From: Thiogranum sp.
Lineage (GTDB): Bacteria; Pseudomonadota; Gammaproteobacteria; DSM-19610
Assembly: GCA_030148915.1 (NCBI GenBank)
Contig: JASBSN010000055.1
Location: 1-57,808 of the forward strand
Reading direction: 5' to 3'
Length of the DNA: 57,808 nt
In this document: positions 24,919 through 32,654 of the stretch, in pieces
Numbering within the stretch: position 1 is the first letter of the stretch
Layout: every line of letters begins with the position of its first letter
The notes under the pieces: model-generated
Seen by the model: only the letters and a program-made list of their open reading frames with translations
What the model was told of the DNA's origin: nothing
Database searches by the model: none
Program-made: the position numbers and the translations under genes

Positions 24919-25854
24919 ATGCCCAAGGCCCGTTCAACCCCTGCGCTGGCAGAGCGCTGCGGCGCGGCTGACATGAAGCTCGTCGAACGTTTTGCGGACG
25001 CGGTCTGGATGGAAAACGGTCTCAGCGATAACACCCTGGCGGCCTACCGGCGCGATCTGTGCCGTTTGGCGCTGTGGCTCGAGGCGCGCGAGCTGACGCT
25101 GCTCAATGCGCAAGCGGCTGACTTGCTCGGTTTTCTTGCCGTGCAGTACGGCGAAGGCCGGGCGCTGCGCAGCAGCGTCCGTCTGCTCTCGAGTCTTCGG
25201 CGCTTCTACCGTTATCTGCTGCGCGAGGGGTGTCGCCATGACGATCCCTCGGTGCGCATAGCCTCGCCAAAGCTAGACCGACCGCTGCCCCATGGGCTCA
25301 GCGAGGCGGACGTGGAGACGCTCCTGGAGGCTCCCGATACCGGCCGGCCGGTGGGTTTGCGCGACCGGGCTATGCTTGAGCTGCTGTATGCCACCGGGTT
25401 GCGTGTCTCCGAATTGGTCGGTTTGCGGCCCGAACAGATCAGTTTCAATCAGGGCGTGGTACGGGTGCTGGGCAAAGGTGGCAAGGAGCGGCTCGTGCCG
25501 GTGGGGGAAGAGGCGCTCGACTGGTTGCAGCGCTATCTGCACGGAGCGCGCGCCAGTCTGGTAAAAGGGCGGCCCTGCCCACAGGTCTTTGTCTCGCGCA
25601 AGGCCTCCGGGATCACTCGTCAGGGTTTCTGGTACCGGCTGCGCCAGTATGCGCTGCGCGCGGGTATCCAGGGACCGTTGTCCCCGCATACCCTGCGCCA
25701 TGCTTTTGCCACCCATCTGGTCAACCACGGCGCCGATTTGCGCGTGGTACAAATGCTGCTCGGGCACAGCGATCTGTCCACCACACAGATCTATACCTAC
25801 GTGGCGCGCGAGCGACTCAAGCAGCTGCACCGGGTCCATCATCCTCGGGGTTGA
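24919..25854 (+). CDS. xerD: Site-specific tyrosine recombinase XerD
   Basis: Resolves chromosome dimers at dif with XerC and FtsK. About 311 residues if started at the ATG at 24919; ATG at 24886 (longer) or 24973 (MKLVERFADAVW) are alternatives. The SAM-like N-terminal domain includes NGLSDNTLAAYRRDL, and the catalytic domain carries TGLRVSEL, HTLRHAFATHL, LLGHSDLSTTQ and the nucleophile in IYTYVA. The following dsbC gene supports XerD rather than XerC, since xerD-dsbC order is common in gammaproteobacteria. Confidence 0.92.
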   Translation: MPKARSTPALAERCGAADMKLVERFADAVWMENGLSDNTLAAYRRDLCRLALWLEARELTLLNAQAADLLGFLAVQYGEGRALRSSVRLLSSLRRFYRYLLREGCRHDDPSVRIASPKLDRPLPHGLSEADVETLLEAPDTGRPVGLRDRAMLELLYATGLRVSELVGLRPEQISFNQGVVRVLGKGGKERLVPVGEEALDWLQRYLHGARASLVKGRPCPQVFVSRKASGITRQGFWYRLRQYALRAGIQGPLSPHTLRHAFATHLVNHGADLRVVQMLLGHSDLSTTQIYTYVARERLKQLHRVHHPRG

Positions 25855-25959
25855 ACATTCAGGTACACTAGAGAATACGAGTCCGCTGAACGATTGTCTG
25901 GCGACCGGCCAGCCTGGCCCGTGGATGCGGAATTTTTTTATCACTATTCAGGTGTTTTT

Positions 25960-26679
25960 GTGAAGACGAGCAAACTATTCTTTATCGCGACGCTGAGCGT
26001 ACTGGCGGGTGTTGCAAGCGGCGCCGACCCCGCGACTGACGCAGCCACCATTCGTAAAACCCTCGGCGGCGTGACGCCCGACAGCATCGAGCCCACGCCG
26101 GTCGATGGCATTTACGAGGTGAGCGTGGGATCGCATATCGTCTACCTCACGGCGGACGGGCGATACATGTTTCAGGGTGAACTGATCGATATGCTCAAGC
26201 GCGAGAGTCTGACCGAACCGCGCCGACGGCAGATGGTAAAAAAACGCCTGGCCGCAGTCAGCGAAAACGACATGATTATCTACGAGCCCGACAAGACCCG
26301 TCACACCATCACCGTATTTACCGACATCGATTGCGGCTACTGCCGTAAGTTGCACAACGAGATGCAGGCGTACATGGACGCCGGCATCCGGGTCCGCTAC
26401 ATGTTCTTTCCCCGCGCCGGCAAAAATTCCGTCTCCTGGAAGAAAGCCGAAGCGGTGTGGTGCGCCAAAGACCGCAAAGCGGCCATGACAGCGGCCAAGA
26501 ACAGCCAGACGCTGGAAATGAAAACCTGTCAGAATCCTCTCGACGAGCATATGCAACTGGTCAATGAGCTTGGGGCGCGCGGAACGCCGTTTATCGTCCT
26601 GGAGGACGGCGAAACGCAGCCCGGCTATCTGCCCGCCGCGCAGATGGCCCAGCTGTTAGACCGAATCGCCTCTCGCTAG
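25960..26679 (+). CDS. dsbC: Thiol:disulfide interchange protein DsbC
   Basis: Periplasmic disulfide isomerase kept reduced by DsbD. Started at GTG 25960, giving 239 residues with a signal peptide (KTSKLFFIATLSVLAGVASG) and a cleavage near GA-DP; a longer frame upstream would bury the signal. The N-terminal dimerisation domain is present, followed by the thioredoxin domain with CGYC and the cis-proline in RGTPFIVL. A second cysteine pair (AVWCAKD and MKTCQNP) matches the structural disulfide of DsbC. A large palindrome starts 25 bases past the stop. Confidence 0.92.
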   Translation: MKTSKLFFIATLSVLAGVASGADPATDAATIRKTLGGVTPDSIEPTPVDGIYEVSVGSHIVYLTADGRYMFQGELIDMLKRESLTEPRRRQMVKKRLAAVSENDMIIYEPDKTRHTITVFTDIDCGYCRKLHNEMQAYMDAGIRVRYMFFPRAGKNSVSWKKAEAVWCAKDRKAAMTAAKNSQTLEMKTCQNPLDEHMQLVNELGARGTPFIVLEDGETQPGYLPAAQMAQLLDRIASR

Positions 26680-26704
26680 CCGAAATAAGCGGGTACTCAA
26701 CGCG

Positions 26705-26783
26705 GCTTTTGAGCCGTCCAGGATTTTTGGTGCATGCGCCGCTTGCGGCGTCCTAAGCGAAAAATCCTGGGCGGCTCAAAAGC
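26705..26783 (+). repeat. Large palindromic element, copy C (24-bp arms)
   Basis: Arms 26705-26728 and 26760-26783 pair over 24 bp with a single G-U (T26717 with G26771). The centre holds the hairpin CGCCGC-TT-GCGGCG, flanked by GGTGCAT and TCCTAAGC. The 41-nt core 26724-26764 differs from copy B at four positions, but the outer arms (a GCTTTTGAGCCG sequence here) are unrelated to those of B or A. It lies between dsbC and the gene at 26970. Confidence 0.9.
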
Positions 26784-26969
26784 GGCCCGCAGCAAACCCG
26801 GATCAAAGCCGGCGAGGAGCGCTGAATCCGGCTGCCGCCGGGTAGCGGAAGCAAATGCCGGCGTTGGCGAATCCGTAGCCCGACTCATGGGTCGCAGGGG
26901 TGATCCCGCAGGCTTAGCTTTCCCGCCGGTCTGCCGATCTTATGGCTGAATCAGCAAGGGCGAACGTAA

Positions 26970-28370
26970 ATGGAACAGTGCACCATCGATACCCACCAGA
27001 AAGCCATCACCATCAATCTGGACGACAGCAAGTACGGCACCATCGCCGAAATCGGCGCCGGACAGGAAACCGCGCGCTGGTTTTTTAGAGTCGGCGGCGC
27101 CGCCGGCACCCTTGCCAAAGCGATGTCCGCCTACGATATGCAGTTCAGCGACTCGATTTACGGTAACTGCCGGCGATATGTCAGCCGCGAGCGTTTGCAG
27201 TCCATGCTGGAGCACGAATTCGGTTTGCTCAACGAACGGCTGCACCAAATACGCGGTGAGCGGTGTGCCTTTTTTGCCTTCGCCAATACCGTGGCGGCAC
27301 ACAGTTTCAGCCAGAAACAACCGGGTAACGGCTGGTTGGGCATCCGTTTCCAACGTTCTCCCGGCGAAGAGCCTTCGCAGATCGATTTGCATGTGCAATT
27401 AAACGGTAAGGAAAATATCCAGGATCAGGAAACTCTCGGGTTGCTCGGCGTCAACCTGATCTATGCCGCGCTGTATCTGCATAGCGAGCCCGATCGCTTG
27501 CTGCAATCGTTGCTCGACCAACTGAGCATCGAGCTGCTGTCCATCGATATGATCGATTTCTCCGGTCCGGCTTTCGAGGGCGTGGACAACCGGCTGATGG
27601 CGCTGCGCCTGGTGCAGAAGGGGCTGTCAAACGCCGCCATGTTCCGCGCCGACGGCAAGGTGGTGCAACCGGCCGACGCTCTCTACAAGAAAGCCGTGCT
27701 GGTGGAGCGCAGCCGTTTCCGTCCGCCGACCCGCCTGACCATGAGCCTGCTCGATCGTGCCTACGAGAATTTCTGCAGAGATTCCGATATCGACGCCGAC
27801 AACGTTATCGTGCTCAGCGAAATGACGCTTTTCAACCTCAGTGAAGGCGAGGAGATCGATGTACAGGATTTTCTTCACCGCGCCGAGATTCTCTGCGCGC
27901 TGGGCAAGCATGTGTTGATTTCCAACTACGGTGAGTTCTACCGGCTGGCGCAGTATCTGTGCCATCACACCAACCGGCCGATCGGTGTCGCCCTCGGTGT
28001 GCCGACGCTCGCCCAGGTGTTCAACGAAAAATATTACGATAATCTGGAAGGCGGCATTCTGGAAGCCTTCGGCAGGCTGTTCAAAAACGAACTGCGCCTG
28101 TACGTCTGCCCGATGCTGGATCCCGAAAGCGGCGAACTGGTGAGGGTTCAGGATCTGCGCGTGCGCAACAATCTGCGCTACCTCTATCAGCACCTGCTGG
28201 AAAACCGTTTTATCCGAGACCTGGAAGGGATAGAGCGGGACGACCTGGAGATCTACTCGCACGAAGTGCTGGAGAAAATCCGCCGCGGCGAATCCGGCTG
28301 GGAGAGCCTGGTGCCGGAAACGGTGGTGCGCCTCATTCGCGCCAAACGCTTGTTCGGCTGCCGTGGATAG
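26970..28370 (+). CDS. Conserved protein of unknown function
   Basis: A 466-residue protein, apparently cytoplasmic, with no signal peptide or transmembrane segment. It resembles a widespread proteobacterial family that has been given conflicting labels in databases (from memory), none of which I can support from its sequence. Distinctive stretches: LDDSKYGTIAEIGAGQETAR near the start, FFRVGGAAGTLAKAMSAYD, and LISNYGEFYRLAQYL in the second half. No nucleotide-binding or catalytic motif that I recognise. It follows palindrome C and is convergent with the CnoX-like gene, four bases from its stop. Its preservation as a long, intact frame suggests a housekeeping or metabolic function. Confidence 0.8.
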   Translation: MEQCTIDTHQKAITINLDDSKYGTIAEIGAGQETARWFFRVGGAAGTLAKAMSAYDMQFSDSIYGNCRRYVSRERLQSMLEHEFGLLNERLHQIRGERCAFFAFANTVAAHSFSQKQPGNGWLGIRFQRSPGEEPSQIDLHVQLNGKENIQDQETLGLLGVNLIYAALYLHSEPDRLLQSLLDQLSIELLSIDMIDFSGPAFEGVDNRLMALRLVQKGLSNAAMFRADGKVVQPADALYKKAVLVERSRFRPPTRLTMSLLDRAYENFCRDSDIDADNVIVLSEMTLFNLSEGEEIDVQDFLHRAEILCALGKHVLISNYGEFYRLAQYLCHHTNRPIGVALGVPTLAQVFNEKYYDNLEGGILEAFGRLFKNELRLYVCPMLDPESGELVRVQDLRVRNNLRYLYQHLLENRFIRDLEGIERDDLEIYSHEVLEKIRRGESGWESLVPETVVRLIRAKRLFGCRG

Positions 28371-28374
28371 CGGC

Positions 28375-29220
28375 TCAATGCAGCAGGTTGAACATCCTGC
28401 GGCGGAAAGTACTGACGCGCGGATCCTCCTCGCCCAGCAGTGAAAACAGCGCCAGCAAGCCACGCTGCGCCGCCCCGTCGGCATAATCGCGGTTACGTCG
28501 CAGCAGTTCCATGAAATTTTCCAGCGCGCTATCGTAATCTCCACCGGTCAACTGCCGCGACGCCAGCTGCAGACGCGCCTGCGCATCCGCCGGGTTTTCC
28601 TCCAACTGGCTGGCGAGACTTGCGCTGTCTTGCTCCCCACCCGAGGCGGCGGCAAACTCAAGCAACAAGTTCAGGCCTTTAGCCTGGTCGCTTTCGCGGA
28701 TTTCGCGCGGCTGCTTTTCGAGTAACTGCGCCGCTTTATCGGTCTGACCGTCTTCCACGTATAGACGCGCCAGCTCCAGCGGCAGGCGGGCATTCTGCGG
28801 GTCTTGTGCGTATGCCTGCTCAAGCCGCTGCACGGCCGTGCTGAGATCGCCCGCGGCGGCCAGGCTCAGGGCTTCCTGCAGGTCATTGTCAGAAGCGCGC
28901 GCCAGGTACTTTTCTATCACGGATCGCAAGGTGGCTTCGGGCTGGGCGCCGAGCATTTCCTCGACCCGCTGACCGCCACGATAGAGATGAAGTGTGGGCA
29001 GGCTGCGAATAGCGTGTTGCTGGGCGAGTTCGCGCTCCACATCGGTATTCACCTTGGCAATCTGCAGCTGATCGCCATAGTCGGTGGCGAGTTTTTCCAA
29101 TACCGGCAGCAGCATTTTGCAGGGTGCGCACCAATCCGCCCAAAAATCCACCAGCACCGGCATATGCTGGGATTTGTCGATGACTTCGCTAGCGAAGTTG
29201 CCAGTATTGAGTTCAATCAT
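28375..29220 (-). CDS. cnoX: CnoX/YbbN-like thioredoxin with TPR domain
   Basis: A 281-residue cytoplasmic protein. Residues 1-110 form a thioredoxin domain with WCAPCKML and a cis-proline (RSLPTLHLY). The remainder is helical TPR-like repeats (about 120-281). In E. coli CnoX (YbbN) is a chaperone-redox protein that hands substrates to GroEL and DnaK after bleach stress and has a non-canonical SXXC site. This copy retains a full CXXC, as in many other bacteria, so it may also reduce disulfides. Confidence 0.88.
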   Translation of the reverse strand: MIELNTGNFASEVIDKSQHMPVLVDFWADWCAPCKMLLPVLEKLATDYGDQLQIAKVNTDVERELAQQHAIRSLPTLHLYRGGQRVEEMLGAQPEATLRSVIEKYLARASDNDLQEALSLAAAGDLSTAVQRLEQAYAQDPQNARLPLELARLYVEDGQTDKAAQLLEKQPREIRESDQAKGLNLLLEFAAASGGEQDSASLASQLEENPADAQARLQLASRQLTGGDYDSALENFMELLRRNRDYADGAAQRGLLALFSLLGEEDPRVSTFRRRMFNLLH

Positions 29221-29294
29221 GGTAGTTCACGCAAACGGAAATGGCTGAACATGCCTGCATAGTACTGACTAAGGGCGGCGATTAAAACGCCGTT

Positions 29295-32200
29295 TTACTG
29301 GGGCAGTTGGATAAGGCGTCGATCGGCGGTCAGTAACAGATAGCAGGCGATTTCCCGGCGCGGCCAGAGCTTCTGGAGGCCGTCGCGGTAGAGCGCCATC
29401 TGCGGTTGGTAAAGTGCCAACAGCCGGGCCGTTTGCGCCTCGCTGGCCAGGCGGTGACTTTTATAGTCGATCACATGGATGCGCTGCTCGCTGACCAGCA
29501 GCCGGTCGAGCACCCCAAATACAGTGCTCCCGTGCAGACGATAGTGCACCGGCATTTCCTTATACACGCGCCAGCGCTTCCCGGGGCGCATCACCCAGGC
29601 CAGTTCGTTATCGCTTAACACCGCCAGCGCTTCGTCCCACCACGCCTCCAGGCGGGCGTCATGGATCGCCAGCCGGTACTCATTGGCCACTTGCCGGAGT
29701 AATGAGCCGCGCAGGGTGGCCGGTTGAAGTCGGTCGGAGGCCAGTTGCAACAGACGGTGAATCACTTGCCCGCGCAACGTTCCGTCCCTGTCTGCGCCGT
29801 GCTCGCCGCCGGCCTCCACACTGCGGCTCGGGGCGATTTCCTGCCAGGCGGCCGGGAGTTTCAGCGTTGCGCGCAGACGGGCGTCCACTGGCTCCTCGGT
29901 CCGTTGTGGGGGCCGGCTTGCGGGCTTGAGCGTCGGCTCCAGATGGGTGCTCACCCAGGGTTGCGCCAAGGGCGGGTCGGCATCTGTACACAACGCGCTG
30001 ACCAGCTGTTGATACCAGGGCGTCTCGCGCGGCAAGCGCGAAGCAGCGCAGCCGCTGATCACCAGCATGTGACGCGCGCGCGTCAGCGCCACATAGAGCA
30101 GGTTGGCTGATTCGCGCCGCTCTTCGTGCTGTTCCAGTTCATAACTGTGCTGAGTGACAGCGTCGCGCTGCTTGCGGTTTCCGAGTAAGACAAAATCAGT
30201 GGGCCGGTCGTGTTGCGCCGGCCAGCATACCAGCGCCTGCATGCCCGGGTCGGCGCTCGACTCGCGGGCGCTGTCGACGAGAAATACTACCGGCGCCTCC
30301 AGTCCCTTGGCGGCATGGATGGTCAGCAGCCGCACCCGGCGATTGTCGTCGCTGTGCGGGGTGGCCTGACTGGGGCCTTCCTTGTCGAGGCTGCGCAGCT
30401 GCCTGAGACGTTCGAGAAAACGTGACAGGGTCGGATAGCGCCCGGCGTCGACTTCCAGTGCCAGTTCGATAAAACGCGTCAGATTGGCTTGTACGCGGGC
30501 CTGTTCCGAGGCCGGAAACGCGGCGCAAAAGCGCGCCATCAGATTGGCCTGATGAAACATGCTTTGCAGCAGGTCATGAATCGGAATACGACCGGCCAAC
30601 GCGTGCCACTGGCCCAGCAGTCGCGCGGCGCGCGCCAGCGCGTGCTCTGCGTGCAGGCCCGGGGCCAGCGCCTGCAGGCGCTCGTACCAACTGCCGCTAT
30701 GCTCGGCGGCCAACCGCAGCAGGTCTTCGTCGCTGGCGGAAAATACCGGCGAGCGCAACGCCTGGGCCAGGGACAGATTGTCCTGGGGCGTGATCAATAC
30801 CATCAGCAGTGCTTCGAGATCGCGTATCTCGAGACTGTGTAACAGCGTGCCGCGGTCCAGGCTCAGGTAGGGGATCTGCTGGTCGCGCAGCGCCGCTTCG
30901 TAGTCGGCCAAATAGGTGCGCGAGCGCATCAGGATAAGCACGTCATCGTAATCGGCAAACCCTTCATCGACCAACCGGCGGATACGCTGAGCGATTGCCT
31001 CACCTTCCTGATAGTGGCGCCGATCGCGGTAATAGGGTCGCGGTTGCAGCAGCGGGTTGCGCAGCGCGCCGCTGTCGGGCTGGCTCGGGCCCGACTCGCC
31101 GGCTTCGATCAGCGGCCAGATCTCAATGCGTCCCCAGTAGTGCTCGCGCTGCGTGGCGTGTGCCTGGAAGTCCTCGAGCAACCCCTGCATCTGCGGATGC
31201 TGGAACAGGGTATTGACACAGTCCATGATCAGCGGGGAAGAGCGCCAGGACCGGTCGAGGTGAATGCGCGGTGCGTGCAGGTGTTGGTGCATCCAGTCGG
31301 CCGCGGCGTTCAGCAGGCGCGGATTGCCACGGCGGAAACGATAGATGGACTGCTTGGCGTCGCCGACAATAAAAAGGCTGCGCCGGCGCTCTCCGCCGGC
31401 GGCTATCTCCTCCAGCAGCGGCAGTATCAAACGCCACTGGGTGGGGTTGGTGTCCTGGAATTCGTCGATCAACAGGTGCTCGATGCGCTGATCCAGTTTG
31501 TATTGAATCCAGTGCGCGTGATCGGGATGATTGAGCAGGCGATAGGCGTGCCACTCCAGGTCGGCAAAGTCGAGCAGGCGGCGTTCGCGCTTGAGGCGTT
31601 GAAAATGTTCAAGCAATCGCGCGCCGGCCCGATACCAGGCGCTGTTGATCTCCAGGGTGCGCCGGCGCCGGTGTTGCTCGCGCAGCGCGGCGATACGTTC
31701 GCAGAACAGATCGTGCAGGTGCAAAAAGCGTCTTTCCCCGTCCTCTCCCATGGCTTTGCGCTGCGTTTTACCGGCCTTGCGTTTACGCGCTTGGTCGCCG
31801 GTTGTGAAAAAGACCGGGTAGAGGATAGACAGGTGGTCGGCGTCGGCCGATGGCGTTGCCTCCAGGGTTTGCAGCAGTTGCGCGTGGCGCCGGTTGGTGG
31901 CCGTGTCGTGTTTTTGCAGGAGCGCCTGAAACTCGCTCAGCTCGGCGCGCGCGGTGGGGCTGAACAAAGCGTCGCCGGCGGCGCTTTCGGCGCGGATATC
32001 CAGCTTGTCGGCAAGTCGGGCCACTGCCTCGCCCACCGGGTCGGCGCAGTCTTGGGTGTAGGCCCACCAGTCGCTGCGATGACCGACAAACGCAAACAGG
32101 GCCGCGCGGCTGTTGTGCAGACCGCCAAGCGAGGCGAACAGCTGGCTCAGGGCGAGCGCCAGAGGCTGTTGCGGGGTCGCCGTGACTTCGGCGAACAGCG

Positions 32201-32654
32201 CGTCCCAGGCTTCGTTGACCAGCAGTCCGGTCTCCTCGGCGAGTTCGAACCCCGGCGGTAGCCCTGCTTCCAGGGGAAAACGCTGCAGCAGGTCCTGACA
32301 AAAACTGTGGAAGGTGCTGGCGCGCAGACGCTGTTCGCTGCGCAATGTCGATTCGAACAATTCGCGTGCACGCGCGCGCAGTGGCGCGTCCGGGACTTCG
32401 CCGATCTCCTCCAGTAGCTGGTCGAGGCTGAGATCATCGGCCTCGAGTAGTTGGCGCAGTCGCTCGTTGAGCCGTTCCTGCATCTCTCCTGCGGCCTTGC
32501 GCGTGAAGGTGATGGCAAGCAGGCTGTCGAGGCGCGCGCCGCCGAGCAGGAGCCGGGTCAGGCGCGCTACCAACTGCCAGGTCTTACCGGTGCCCGCGGA
32601 GGCGAGGACACTGCAGCTGTGCGCCGGATCGGCGGCCGGGTTGCCGGTGCTCAT
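29295..32654 (-). CDS. AddA-type UvrD/RecB helicase-nuclease
   Basis: A 1119-residue SF1A helicase for double-strand-break end processing. Walker A ASAGTGKT is at residues 18-25, motif Ia is ITFTRKAAGEM, motif II LLIDEFQDTNPTQW and late motifs include LLTIHAAKGLE and NLLYVALTRA. The C-terminus has a PD-(D/E)XK nuclease (HVIDYKSHR). It overlaps the next gene upstream by four bases, so the two form an operon with the ferredoxin. The pair looks like an AddAB system rather than RecBCD; no recC or recD is present here. Chi recognition or exact nuclease polarity cannot be read. Confidence 0.9.
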   Translation of the reverse strand: MSTGNPAADPAHSCSVLASAGTGKTWQLVARLTRLLLGGARLDSLLAITFTRKAAGEMQERLNERLRQLLEADDLSLDQLLEEIGEVPDAPLRARARELFESTLRSEQRLRASTFHSFCQDLLQRFPLEAGLPPGFELAEETGLLVNEAWDALFAEVTATPQQPLALALSQLFASLGGLHNSRAALFAFVGHRSDWWAYTQDCADPVGEAVARLADKLDIRAESAAGDALFSPTARAELSEFQALLQKHDTATNRRHAQLLQTLEATPSADADHLSILYPVFFTTGDQARKRKAGKTQRKAMGEDGERRFLHLHDLFCERIAALREQHRRRRTLEINSAWYRAGARLLEHFQRLKRERRLLDFADLEWHAYRLLNHPDHAHWIQYKLDQRIEHLLIDEFQDTNPTQWRLILPLLEEIAAGGERRRSLFIVGDAKQSIYRFRRGNPRLLNAAADWMHQHLHAPRIHLDRSWRSSPLIMDCVNTLFQHPQMQGLLEDFQAHATQREHYWGRIEIWPLIEAGESGPSQPDSGALRNPLLQPRPYYRDRRHYQEGEAIAQRIRRLVDEGFADYDDVLILMRSRTYLADYEAALRDQQIPYLSLDRGTLLHSLEIRDLEALLMVLITPQDNLSLAQALRSPVFSASDEDLLRLAAEHSGSWYERLQALAPGLHAEHALARAARLLGQWHALAGRIPIHDLLQSMFHQANLMARFCAAFPASEQARVQANLTRFIELALEVDAGRYPTLSRFLERLRQLRSLDKEGPSQATPHSDDNRRVRLLTIHAAKGLEAPVVFLVDSARESSADPGMQALVCWPAQHDRPTDFVLLGNRKQRDAVTQHSYELEQHEERRESANLLYVALTRARHMLVISGCAASRLPRETPWYQQLVSALCTDADPPLAQPWVSTHLEPTLKPASRPPQRTEEPVDARLRATLKLPAAWQEIAPSRSVEAGGEHGADRDGTLRGQVIHRLLQLASDRLQPATLRGSLLRQVANEYRLAIHDARLEAWWDEALAVLSDNELAWVMRPGKRWRVYKEMPVHYRLHGSTVFGVLDRLLVSEQRIHVIDYKSHRLASEAQTARLLALYQPQMALYRDGLQKLWPRREIACYLLLTADRRLIQLPQ

